The notes below the pieces were generated by a model. It saw nothing but the letters and a program-made list of their open reading frames with translations, was not told the DNA's origin and made no database searches. From Butyricicoccus_A sp963601915 (GTDB lineage: Bacteria; Bacillota; Clostridia; Oscillospirales; Butyricicoccaceae), in assembly GCA_963601915.1 (NCBI GenBank), contig CAVCGL010000019.1, positions 1 to 45,736 of the forward strand: DNA of 45,736 nucleotides. Direction: 5' to 3'. Below are positions 38,504 to 45,736 of the stretch, in pieces; the stretch's first letter is position 1, and every line of letters begins with the position of its first letter. The position numbers and the translations under genes are program-made.

Positions 38504-40042
38504 TTACTCTGCGAGATACGGTGCTGCAATTTTTTCTACGCCATCCGGATTTTCTGCCTTCCAAGCATAGTAATCCTTGCCGCTGGCAGCAATCATCTGG
38601 CCCAGCTCTACCAGGAACTTCGGAATCTCTGTCTCCAGAATCGTTCCCAGCTCTGCGCCCATCTTCTCTTCGCCCTGACGGTCACAGCCGCTCAGATAGA
38701 ACATGAACGCGGACTGCTTATTCTTGATCGCACCGCGGAAACCCATCTCACCGGTCTGATGTGTACCGCAGGAGGACGGACATCCGGAAATGTGAATCTG
38801 CGGCAGCGCGCCATCCGGAATCTTTGCTTCTCGAACCGCTTCCACGCAAGCGCGCAGCAGTTCCTGCGAATCGCGCACGCCAACCTGACAGGTCGATGCA
38901 CCGATGCAGCTAACCGAAGTCTCAAAGACGGTTTTTGCTGTGTTCTGGGTCAGCTCCAACATCTTCTTTGCCTCTGTGCCGGTCAAGTTGATGATGTATA
39001 CCGTCTCATATGGTGCAATACGCATCTCTACCTGATCCATCGCAGACATCGCATCGCTGACGGCGCACAGATCCTCTACTGCCGGCATACCGCCAATCGG
39101 ATGCCATGCAACAGCGTACAGACCATCCTGCTTCTGTTCCACAACGCGCGGATCGGAAACCGTGCTGCCATCGCCCTTCTTGGTAAAGACAATCGGTTCC
39201 ACATGCAGCGTCAGATCTTCGCCGGAATCATAGACTTCCTTGAGCTTTTCCAGATATGCTTCCTTGTACTTCTCTGCGCCGCCAAGGATTTCCTGCAAAT
39301 AGCGTGTGCGGGCGTGACCGCGATTCTTGTAATCACCGTAGGTACGGAAGGTCAGCCACATTGCCTTGAGGTAGAATACAAGCTGATCCGGCTCAACCGC
39401 CTCTGCTACCTTGACGCCAAAGCGCGGATTGTTGCCGAGGCCGCCTGCGGTATAGATGTCAAACTTGCCATCCGGACGGGCTGCATAGCCCATATCGCGG
39501 AATGTCGCATGGGTGACATTTTCCGGCGAGTTGGAGAAGCCAACCTTGAGCTTACGCGGCATCGGATCTGCATTGATAAAATTCATAGCGAATTCTCCGA
39601 CCGCCTCAGCATACGGCAGGACATCAAAATATTCCCCCTTCTGCACACCGCTCAGCGGAGCACACATGGTATTGCGCGGGAAGTCTCCGCCGCCGCCCAT
39701 GGTGACAATGCCGACATCCAATGCGCCTTCCATAATATCGCAAGTGGACACCGCATCCATATCATGCAGCTGAATGGTCTGGCAGGTGGTGAAATGTGCG
39801 CGCGGCACCTGATACTTGCGAATCGATTCCGCAATATATGCCAGCTTCTTTGCGGTCACACGGCCTGCCGGCATACGCAGACGCAGCATATTCTTGGACG
39901 GATCATGCTGTGCATAGCTGCCGTAACGGCCGGAAAAACCTTTGTATTCTGCCTTCTTGATTTCGCCCTTGGAGTAAGCGATCGCCTTTTCGCGGAACAG
40001 CGGCATATCCGCCTTCCAGCTCTGCGGGTCAATCTTTTTCAT
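38504..40042 (-). CDS. Ferredoxin-type sulfite/nitrite reductase
   Basis: A 512-residue siroheme [4Fe-4S] reductase, the six-electron enzyme that reduces sulfite to sulfide or nitrite to ammonia. Duplicated ferrodoxin-like halves (MLRLRMPAGRVTAKKLAYIA; YETVYIINLTGTEAKKM) flank the substrate-arginine and metal sites. The cluster motif is C-x5-C in SCIGASTCQVG and C-x3-C in SGCPSSCGTHQTGEMGF. Whether sulfite or nitrite is used cannot be told; no siroheme, ferredoxin or asr genes are adjacent. A single-gene unit with the terminator at 38450. Confidence 0.9.
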   Translation of the reverse strand: MKKIDPQSWKADMPLFREKAIAYSKGEIKKAEYKGFSGRYGSYAQHDPSKNMLRLRMPAGRVTAKKLAYIAESIRKYQVPRAHFTTCQTIQLHDMDAVSTCDIMEGALDVGIVTMGGGGDFPRNTMCAPLSGVQKGEYFDVLPYAEAVGEFAMNFINADPMPRKLKVGFSNSPENVTHATFRDMGYAARPDGKFDIYTAGGLGNNPRFGVKVAEAVEPDQLVFYLKAMWLTFRTYGDYKNRGHARTRYLQEILGGAEKYKEAYLEKLKEVYDSGEDLTLHVEPIVFTKKGDGSTVSDPRVVEQKQDGLYAVAWHPIGGMPAVEDLCAVSDAMSAMDQVEMRIAPYETVYIINLTGTEAKKMLELTQNTAKTVFETSVSCIGASTCQVGVRDSQELLRACVEAVREAKIPDGALPQIHISGCPSSCGTHQTGEMGFRGAIKNKQSAFMFYLSGCDRQGEEKMGAELGTILETEIPKFLVELGQMIAASGKDYYAWKAENPDGVEKIAAPYLAE

Positions 40043-40233
40043 AACAATTCCTCACTTTGGCGGGATAGTTCCATCCCTGAATTTTCTCTTGATTTCGTGC
40101 AGATTTCTGCCCATTCGTTCGTGCTTTTATTGTATCACTGCCCTTTGGGCATTTCAACTGCAAAATAATTTTTTCTTTCTATATTTTTCAATATATATAG
40201 GTATTTATCTATAGATAATTCGCAAACTTCCTC

Positions 40234-40262
40234 TTGTCAATCCGGTAAATTCACGGTAAACT
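40234..40262 (+). promoter_or_regulatory. Promoter of the ABM monooxygenase gene
   Basis: TTGTCA, 17-bp spacer, TAAACT (40257-40262), about 32 bp before the start. Confidence 0.7.
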
Positions 40263-40294
40263 AAAGATACTTTCAAAAAAGGAGTTGATTGTTT

Positions 40295-40597
40295 ATGAGC
40301 AATCCTATTCTTGTCACCGTTCGCTATACCGTCAAGGACGGCAAGCGCGAGGAATTCTACCGTCACATCGTCGAGCAGGGCATCGACACGGCATCTCGGG
40401 AAGAAGCCGGAAACCGCAAATATGACTACTACTATCCGGCAGATTCCGAACAGGATCTGTGCCTGCTGGAACTGTGGGACAGCCGTGAAGCACAGAAAAT
40501 TCACGGCACGACGGCACATTATCAGAAGCTCTCTGCGCTGAAGACAGAATATGTCACAAACGCAAATATTCAGATTTACGACCTTGCGGCGCAATAA
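40295..40597 (+). CDS. Antibiotic-biosynthesis-monooxygenase (ABM) domain protein
   Basis: A 100-residue dimeric ferredoxin-like-fold protein: ILVTVRYTVKDGKREEFYRHI, GNRKYDYYYPADSEQDLCLLELWDSREAQKIHGTTAHYQKL. The E-x-W-x-S/D...H...H pattern is the usual ABM one, seen in quinol monooxygenase YgiN-like and heme-degrading relatives; substrate unknown. AAGGAG 10 nt upstream of the ATG at 40295; a TTG two codons earlier is closer to the site and cannot be excluded. Its 3' end overlaps the next gene by 47 bp. Confidence 0.88.
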   Translation: MSNPILVTVRYTVKDGKREEFYRHIVEQGIDTASREEAGNRKYDYYYPADSEQDLCLLELWDSREAQKIHGTTAHYQKLSALKTEYVTNANIQIYDLAAQ

Positions 40598-43067
40598 CGC
40601 GATTCTCGCCTGGCTTCTGTTTGCCGGGAGCTGTGCATACTTAGAGCTGATGCTGCATCTCGTTGTCTTTCACACAGTGGATACGCATCTGATGATCCCG
40701 ATGCTGTTCGGTCTGTGTGTGGGAAGCGGGCTTGTCTGCATCAGCTCTTTGTTTCCGGCAAAAGCCAGCGGACGAATCGCACTCGCCGGTCTCGGTTTCC
40801 TGTGTGTCTGCTACTGTGTCCAGTGCGTCTATCACGGCATTTTCGGCAGCTTTATGCCGCTGTCGCAGCTGACCCTTGGCACCGACGCACTGACCAATTT
40901 TAAGGGGCAGGTCATCTACGGCATACAGCAGCAGCTTTTCGCTGTCATCGCGCTGTGCCTGCCGTTTTCCTTCGCTTGGTACATGCTGCGGTCTCACCGC
41001 GCGCAGCTGCCGCGCTTGACACGAAAAACGCTCTGTCCTATGCTCGGTGCATTCACTGCAATCTGCGTGCTGACGCTGGTCTGTGTGCACGTATTAGACG
41101 GCGGCGCCGTGTATCGGCTGCTGACCAACACCAGTGCGTCCACGGAGAGCAGTGTGCGTCACGCTGGTCTCGCTGCCACGATGATAGAAGAGGGTCTGGC
41201 GCAGGGGAATGCCTCCTCTGTTGCGCTGACTGCCAGCGCCTTAGACGGCGATCCGGCACAGAGCAATCCAGAGGCCGCCAATCTCGACGCATCTCTGGAT
41301 TTTTCTGCTCTGGCAAATAAGACAACAGATGCCGATGTATCCGCACTCGATCAATACTGCGCCTCTCTGGCGCCGACCAGCAAAAACCAATACACGGGAC
41401 TGACCCAAGAGTACAATCTCATCATGATTTGTGCCGAATCATTCAGCCCCTATCTCATCGACAAAGAACGAACACCTGCGCTGTACAAGCTGGCAAACCA
41501 CGGATTTCGGTTTCAAAACTACTATTGCAGCTTTCCCAACACAACGACAAACGGCGAATACGCGCTGTGTATGGGGCTGATGCCGGACATGTCCCGCACC
41601 AAGACGGCCTCCAGCTTTGATGTTTCGCGCAGCAACTATTTGCCATACTGCACGGGAACCGTCTTTTCCTCATCCGGCTATCCCGCCTACGCCTATCACA
41701 ATTATTACGGTACGTTTTATGATCGCAATCACACGCACCCCAACATGGGATATACGTTTCGGGCGGTTGGCAGCGGGCTGGATATTCCGCTGTCTTGGCC
41801 ATCCTCAGACAAAGACATGATCGATACTTCTGTCTCGGAGTATCTGGACAGCGATACCCCGTTCTGTGCGTATTACATGACCTTTTCCGGTCATTATCAG
41901 TATGACTGGGACAACGCCATGAGTGCTAAAAATCGCAAGGCTGTCTCCGATCTTCCCTATTCTGAAACGGTACAGGCGTATCTCGCCTGCAACATGGAGT
42001 TGGAATATGCCATCGAAGATTTGTTTGCGGCACTAGAACGCTCTGGGAAAGCCGACAACACAGTGATTGTTCTCACGGCTGACCACTATCCCTATGGTCT
42101 GTCGGAAAGTCAATACAACGAGCTCGCCGGAACACACATTGACACGACATTTGAAAAATATCACAATTCGTTTCTGTGTTATGTTCCCAATATGCAGCCC
42201 GTCGATGTGGATGCCTATTGCTGTGACATGGACATTTTACCGACCCTGCTCAATCTATTCGGCATCTCGTATGACTCCCGCCTGCTCGCCGGAAAAGATA
42301 TTTTATCCGACAGCCCGCATGTTGCGGTCTTGTCCGATCAAAGCTATCTGACGGATTCCTTCCGTTACGATGCAGAAACCGGCACAGCACAATCGTATGA
42401 CGGCACCGCTGTGAATCCTGTTGACGTACAATCTTACTGTCAATACGTGAGCAATGTCTTCTCCTTTTCCACGCAGGTGCTAAACACGGATTATTACGCC
42501 CATGTCTTTTCAAAATCAGCAGCCAAGCAAACGCCAAGCTATGATTTTGCCGACATCACCAGCCCGTTTGAAGAAGCCAGCGCGTTATTTGCCGTAGAAA
42601 ACGGTTATATGCAGCCAATCTCTCAGACAGAATTTGGTGCGCAGCAACCGGCAGCCTATGGTGAATTGCTTCACGCTTTATATCGCATGGCAGGCAACAC
42701 GGACAGTCTTTCCGATGCCGCTGTTATGCAGTGGGCACAGGCACACAAATGGATTGCAGCCAATTGTTCCGTGCAGGATACGCTGACCTATGGTTCGATG
42801 AGCTGTCTGCTCTGGAACTATCTTGCCGATCAAAATATCAATCTTGCGTTGACACAAGAGGACAACGAGCAACTCGCTCAAATCCAAGCAGGATATGCAG
42901 ACTTGGATGATACCACGCGAATAGCTATGTATTGGATGCGCAAACATGCCATTTTACAGGATAATGACCTCGGTCAGTATTATTCTCTGTCGGATCAGGG
43001 TTTAACCCGTGCGCAGATGTCCCGATGCCTGCAAGGCATTGCTTCGCTTTTATCCTCACAATCCTAA
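40551..43067 (+). CDS. LTA-synthase-like enzyme with C-terminal SLH modules
   Basis: An 838-residue protein. Four to five membrane helices (15-185), a linker rich in Ala/Ser (190-270), then a sulfatase-fold catalytic domain (about 285-590): E296 in LIMICAESFSP, T332/T333 in SFPNTTTNGEYALCMG, VLTADHYPYG (Asp/His) and DMDILPTLLNLFGIS. The end (about 676-835) looks like three S-layer-homology repeats: AVENGYMQPIS...YGELLHALYRMA, WAQAHKWIAANCSVQDTLTYGSMSCLL, and MYWMRKHAILQ...LTRAQMSRCLQGIASLL. Start at 40551 lacks a clear ribosome binding site and overlaps the ABM gene; translational coupling is possible. TTG at 40584 is an alternative. Confidence 0.82.
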   Translation: MSQTQIFRFTTLRRNNAILAWLLFAGSCAYLELMLHLVVFHTVDTHLMIPMLFGLCVGSGLVCISSLFPAKASGRIALAGLGFLCVCYCVQCVYHGIFGSFMPLSQLTLGTDALTNFKGQVIYGIQQQLFAVIALCLPFSFAWYMLRSHRAQLPRLTRKTLCPMLGAFTAICVLTLVCVHVLDGGAVYRLLTNTSASTESSVRHAGLAATMIEEGLAQGNASSVALTASALDGDPAQSNPEAANLDASLDFSALANKTTDADVSALDQYCASLAPTSKNQYTGLTQEYNLIMICAESFSPYLIDKERTPALYKLANHGFRFQNYYCSFPNTTTNGEYALCMGLMPDMSRTKTASSFDVSRSNYLPYCTGTVFSSSGYPAYAYHNYYGTFYDRNHTHPNMGYTFRAVGSGLDIPLSWPSSDKDMIDTSVSEYLDSDTPFCAYYMTFSGHYQYDWDNAMSAKNRKAVSDLPYSETVQAYLACNMELEYAIEDLFAALERSGKADNTVIVLTADHYPYGLSESQYNELAGTHIDTTFEKYHNSFLCYVPNMQPVDVDAYCCDMDILPTLLNLFGISYDSRLLAGKDILSDSPHVAVLSDQSYLTDSFRYDAETGTAQSYDGTAVNPVDVQSYCQYVSNVFSFSTQVLNTDYYAHVFSKSAAKQTPSYDFADITSPFEEASALFAVENGYMQPISQTEFGAQQPAAYGELLHALYRMAGNTDSLSDAAVMQWAQAHKWIAANCSVQDTLTYGSMSCLLWNYLADQNINLALTQEDNEQLAQIQAGYADLDDTTRIAMYWMRKHAILQDNDLGQYYSLSDQGLTRAQMSRCLQGIASLLSSQS

Positions 43068-43074
43068 CAGACTG

Positions 43075-43103
43075 AGAGAACTGCTTCGGCAGTTCTCTTT
43101 TTT
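43075..43103. terminator. Terminator with UUCG loop
   Basis: AGAGAACTGC-ttcg-GCAGTTCTCT then a T run; it also faces the convergent hydrolase gene. Confidence 0.88.
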
Positions 43104-43107
43104 CTGC

Positions 43108-43761
43108 TTACGCAGCCCCCACTTTTTGCGCTTCTGCGCGCGCAAACAAATGCTGGACTTCCTGTGCAACCGCTTGTGCAAATGCCGCATGTCCTGCCGC
43201 ATTCATGTGTTCCTGATCTCTGTCACTGCACACCGCATAATCTGCTGCACGCAAAAATCCGATATTCCATCGTTTTGCGATGGTTTCATACACAGCTTCC
43301 AGTTGATGCGAGACCACAATGGATTTTTTAGAAAATTCCGGATCGCATTCCGGTCTCCAAACATGCTCTCCCAGATAAATCGGAGAAATCAACAGAATTT
43401 CCGCCTGTGGTGCGGCATATCGAATCTGCCGAAGCAACCGTTCTATCCCTTTGCCAATGACTTCCGCCGACGCGCCAAAGGCTGTTTTGCAGTCATTGGT
43501 ACCCAGCATCAAAACGACACCATCCACTGTCGCATGTGTTTCCAGCAGCACCGGAAGCAGTTCCGTGCCGCGTCTTCCATCCCGCAGCGGATCATCAAAA
43601 ATTGTGGTGCGTCCGCACAGGCCTTCTTCAATTACATGATACTGCTGTCCCAGCTGCTCTTGCAGCAAGCTCGTCCAGCGCACGCCCCACGGCAGCCGTG
43701 TGCCGCTGTCGCCATCCAGTCCCCATGTATTGGAATCTCCAAAGCAAAGTAATTGACGCAT
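43108..43761 (-). CDS. SGNH/GDSL hydrolase
   Basis: A 217-residue esterase of the SGNH family without a signal peptide. Block I LLCFGDSNTWG has the nucleophile Ser (residue 10), block II an oxyanion Gly (EGLCGRTT), block III VLMLGTNDCK with Asn, block V DQEHMNAAGHAAFAQ with the catalytic His (and Asp). The LPWGVRWTSLLQEQLG region is typical of the arylesterase-like subgroup acting on acyl or acetyl groups of small molecules. AGGAGG precedes the ATG by several bases. Divergent from the exporter operon. Confidence 0.9.
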   Translation of the reverse strand: MRQLLCFGDSNTWGLDGDSGTRLPWGVRWTSLLQEQLGQQYHVIEEGLCGRTTIFDDPLRDGRRGTELLPVLLETHATVDGVVLMLGTNDCKTAFGASAEVIGKGIERLLRQIRYAAPQAEILLISPIYLGEHVWRPECDPEFSKKSIVVSHQLEAVYETIAKRWNIGFLRAADYAVCSDRDQEHMNAAGHAAFAQAVAQEVQHLFARAEAQKVGAA

Positions 43762-43863
43762 TGCCTTTTCCTCCTATTCCTAGTTACTTACTATGTTTAG
43801 TATGTGAACTACTATACCACACTTTTCTCCGTCTGCCAACCCCTTTTTGAAAAATTTCTCTAG

Positions 43864-43892
43864 TTGCTGTCTGGCGCATTTTCTCGTATACT
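43864..43892 (+). promoter_or_regulatory. Promoter of the ThrE-type exporter genes
   Basis: TTGCTG, 17-bp spacer, TATACT (43887-43892), 33 bp before the first gene. Confidence 0.75.
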
Positions 43893-43925
43893 AGATTTAT
43901 ATCAAATAAAAGGAAGAAGTTAACG

Positions 43926-44687
43926 ATGACCTCCAATGAATTGATTGATATTTCTGTGGATATTGGTGCCGCATTGTTGGAAAACGGTGCGGAAATTTAT
44001 CGCGTAGAAGAATCCATCGCGCGCATCTGTTATGCCTATGGCGCAACGGAGACCAATATTTATGCCGTACCGACTGCAATTATCGCTTCATTTGTGCGGG
44101 AAGACGCCCGCCCGGTCACGCGTGTTCAGCGGATTTACCAGCGCGGAACCAATCTCGGCCGATTGGATCAGCTCAACACGCTGTGTCGGGAAATCTGCGC
44201 AACGCCCATGACATATACGCAAATCCGAGAGCGCTTGCTGCGCATTCTCCATGACAAACCGTTCCGACGGTATCAGCTGTGTCTTGCCACCGGCGGCATT
44301 GGCTTCTTCTTCACCTTGCTGTTTCACGGTTCTCTCTCAGAAGCCATTTGTAGTTTTTTCACATGTATTGTCCTATGGGGCATTATGACATTTTTACAGG
44401 CACTTCCTGCCAATCTGCTGTTTACCAATATTATCGGCGGCACCTGGGTCGCTGCCTGTGCGGTTGTGTGCTGGAAGCTGCATCTGATTGAAACCTATCG
44501 CGCGATGATTATCGGCTCCATTATGTTTCTTGTTCCCGGCCTGCCTATGACCAATGCCATTCGTGATTTAATCGCCGGAGATATTATGGCAGGCATCAGC
44601 AAATTTACAGAAGCACTGCTCGTTGCCGTCGGTATTGCTGTCGGTGTTGCCCTGCCGCTGGGCATTCTGTCTATGATTGGAGGTTAA
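43926..44687 (+). CDS. Threonine/serine exporter, ThrE N-domain type
   Basis: A 253-residue protein of the ThrE/YjjP family. The N-terminal half is soluble (DISVDIGAALLENGAEIYRVEESIARICYAYGATETNIYAVPTAII, seen as the G(A)E.YRVE signature), and five membrane helices follow from about residue 115. In ThrE of Corynebacterium both halves are one polypeptide that exports threonine and serine; in Firmicutes it is split, as here, with the partner gene starting one base after this stop. AAGGAAG precedes the ATG. Substrate is by family; an alternative is dicarboxylate, as reported for Enterobacteria YjjPB. Confidence 0.9.
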   Translation: MTSNELIDISVDIGAALLENGAEIYRVEESIARICYAYGATETNIYAVPTAIIASFVREDARPVTRVQRIYQRGTNLGRLDQLNTLCREICATPMTYTQIRERLLRILHDKPFRRYQLCLATGGIGFFFTLLFHGSLSEAICSFFTCIVLWGIMTFLQALPANLLFTNIIGGTWVAACAVVCWKLHLIETYRAMIIGSIMFLVPGLPMTNAIRDLIAGDIMAGISKFTEALLVAVGIAVGVALPLGILSMIGG

Positions 44688-44688
44688 T

Positions 44689-45147
44689 ATGGCTGCCTTG
44701 TTTTATGAGAGCTTTGTCAGTTTCTTTGCCAGTCTTTGTTTTGGCATTTTATTTCAATTGCGCGGAAAAAAGCTGATTTTTGCCGCGATTGGCGGTTTTA
44801 TAAGCTGGTTTTTATATTTTGGAAGTAATTTATTGTTCCCGCATCATGATATTCTCAGCTATTTTATCTCTTCCGTGGGATTCACGTTATATTCGGAGTG
44901 CTGTGCACGTATTCACCACGCACCGACCAGTATTTTCCTCGCCATTGCTTTGATTCCACTCGTACCGGGAAACGGCATTTATCAAACCATGTATTATTGT
45001 GTGCTCAGCGATACCGCCAAAGCACTGGCTGAAGGCGTCAACACTGTGGCAATTTCCGGCGCCCTTGCGCTCGGTATTGTCGTTGTCTCTTCCGTCTTCC
45101 ATGCCATCCGCGTGATTAAGCCTAAGCATAGCTTTTTGCTAAGGTAA
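44689..45147 (+). CDS. Threonine/serine exporter, ThrE C-domain (YjjB-like)
   Basis: A 152-residue integral membrane protein with five helices, matching the second half of ThrE (YjjB/DUF3815 type): SFFASLCFGILFQLRGKKLIFAAIGGFISWFLY, then IFLAIALIPLVPGNGIYQTMYYCVL, where LVPGNGIYQTMY is the family mark. GGAGG is within the end of the previous gene, 5 nt before the ATG at 44689, so the two are coupled. They should form one exporter. Confidence 0.9.
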   Translation: MAALFYESFVSFFASLCFGILFQLRGKKLIFAAIGGFISWFLYFGSNLLFPHHDILSYFISSVGFTLYSECCARIHHAPTSIFLAIALIPLVPGNGIYQTMYYCVLSDTAKALAEGVNTVAISGALALGIVVVSSVFHAIRVIKPKHSFLLR

Positions 45148-45196
45148 AAACATTCCTACGAACACCCCCATTTATGAAATGGTCTTAGAAACCATA

Positions 45197-45229
45197 AAAA
45201 GCCTGATTTTTTCGCAAAATCAGGCTTTT
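45197..45229. terminator. Terminator after the exporter operon, relic of a tRNA terminator
   Basis: AAAAGCCTGATTTT-ttcgc-AAAATCAGGCTTTTT. The core CCTGATTT/AAATCAGG recurs in the hairpin at 45672-45693 that follows the tRNA gene. Confidence 0.85.
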
Positions 45230-45231
45230 TA

Positions 45232-45267
45232 TATAGCTGTTAGACAACCTTGCACTGCTAGTCTCAT
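45232..45267 (-). other. Degenerate tRNA 3' end (att-like duplication)
   Basis: Aligned without gaps to the real tRNA 3' end at 45701-45736 it matches at about 24 of 36 positions, including AGCTG, TAG, ACTG and CTCAT blocks, and it has the same hairpin just below it. Probably an old copy of the integration site left by a mobile element. Confidence 0.6.
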
Positions 45268-45285
45268 CTTTACCAACAGAAATCT

Positions 45286-45593
45286 AACCACAGCATCACC
45301 AGCTTGAAACTCAAGATCAGCGGCGGTGACATCAAAGCAGTGCAAGGTGACACCGGACATGCGCAAGCGAACATGGTCACGGATGTATATAGCCATATCA
45401 TGGATAGCAGCCGCAAGCACCTAGCGCAGCAAATGGAAGCACAGTTTTTCCTAACATCCCCAGAAAGCAAAAAACAGCTGCCCAACTGCCCATGGATTCT
45501 TCCATGAAACAGCTGATTCAGTTGCTAAAAAGTTCGCTGGAGATTGCAGAGCCACTTCTGCAAATGTCTCACATTTTGAAAGGCAACAAATAA
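45286..45593 (+). pseudogene. Tyrosine-recombinase (integrase) C-terminal remnant
   Basis: Only the last part of a phage-type integrase remains. NHSITSLKLKISGGDIKAVQ is followed by GDTGHAQANMVTDVYSHI, which holds the GH box and the catalytic-tyrosine helix. The frame then runs past its natural course to a stop at 45507, while the usual ending, MKQLIQLLKSSLEIAEPLLQ to the stop at 45593, continues in another frame: a frameshift near 45485-45503. The N-terminal and core Arg parts are missing, so it cannot be active. It lies 107 bp from the tRNA 3' end, the usual place for an element's integrase. Confidence 0.75.
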
Positions 45594-45671
45594 GAATTAT
45601 TCCTGTTTGTTCCCAAATGTTCTCACGAATAAAACCTCATTTATTCAGTCGCTTCAAAAGTACCAAAAAAA

Positions 45672-45693
45672 CCTGATTTCATGCGAAATCAGG
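45672..45693 (-). terminator. tRNA terminator
   Basis: Minus strand CCTGATTTC-gcat-GAAATCAGG followed by seven T, just past the tRNA 3' end. Confidence 0.85.
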
Positions 45694-45700
45694 CTTCTAA

Positions 45701-45736
45701 TGGAGCTGCTAGGCAGATTTGAACTGCCGACCTCAT
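45701..45736 (-). tRNA. tRNA gene, 3' end only
   Basis: Minus strand reads the T arm GGCAG-TTCAAAT-CTGCC, then the 3' acceptor strand TAGCAGC, discriminator T and encoded CCA (45703-45701). The rest lies outside the window, so the anticodon is unknown; the 5' acceptor strand should read GCTGCTA. A terminator follows. Confidence 0.8.

Noticed and set aside
38441..40168. 575-codon plus-strand open frame opposite the sulfite/nitrite reductase
   Set aside because: Shadow of a gene with full family motifs; runs across its terminator and start.

Overview
This window looks like a chromosomal segment of a spore-forming, Gram-positive anaerobe of the class Clostridia, probably in the Oscillospirales (Butyricicoccus/Agathobaculum-like; the genus is an inference). 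Signs are the sporulation master regulator Spo0A beside the SpoIVB protease, a PdaB-type deacetylase, Rex, NADP-type glutamate dehydrogenase, an M-box Mg2+ riboswitch, strong GGAGG ribosome binding sites, lipoteichoic-acid-synthase-like enzymes and a family of clostridial hypotheticals.

Layout. 1-170: the 5' part of an IS3-type transposase with an inverted repeat over its translation start. 228-3519, minus strand: radical SAM enzyme, iron-sulfur flavoprotein, an ECF-like sigma factor with its DUF4367 membrane partner, and a small membrane protein. 3.6-9.4 kb: gdhA, cardiolipin synthase, a SLOG protein, two small Xre repressors whose translation starts sit in inverted repeats, a palindrome-rich intergenic repeat, and pdaB. 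9.6-16.5 kb: a myo-inositol module (Na+ symporter, LacI-family regulator, IolG, IolI) with two matching palindromic operators; unrelated YgjV-like and lipoprotein genes lie inside it. 16.5-21.7 kb, minus strand: small proteins, YqeY, a degenerate sigma-like protein, a CD1247-like protein, efp, aminopeptidase P and endonuclease IV. 21.7-28.4 kb: an unknown protein, guanine deaminase, an Xre-desulfoferrodoxin fusion, a short MgtE with M-box riboswitch and a leader ORF, a Cys/Gly-rich microprotein, rex and icd.

28.5-33.1 kb, minus strand: the compact polA / LMW-phosphatase-like / rimI / tsaD operon. 33.2-33.9 kb: two near-identical 252-bp cassettes, each encoding a 28-residue membrane peptide facing a convergent antisense promoter; I read this as a tandem type I toxin-antitoxin (Fst/par-like) locus. 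33.9-43.8 kb: two sulfatase-fold LTA-synthase-like enzymes (one with C-terminal SLH modules), spo0A, spoIVB, a second SLOG protein, a sulfite/nitrite reductase, an ABM monooxygenase and an SGNH hydrolase. 43.9-45.7 kb: a two-gene ThrE-type amino-acid exporter, then the scar of an integrated element: a degenerate tRNA 3' end plus terminator, an integrase C-terminus with a frameshift, and the 3' end of a real tRNA gene cut by the window edge.

The most rewarding regions for follow-up are the tandem antisense-controlled peptide locus (33195-33865), the Mg2+ leader (25275-25634), the Xre-desulfoferrodoxin fusion (23962-24546), the inositol regulon, and the tRNA/integrase scar. All functional calls come from reading the sequence and recalling family motifs; no database search was run.
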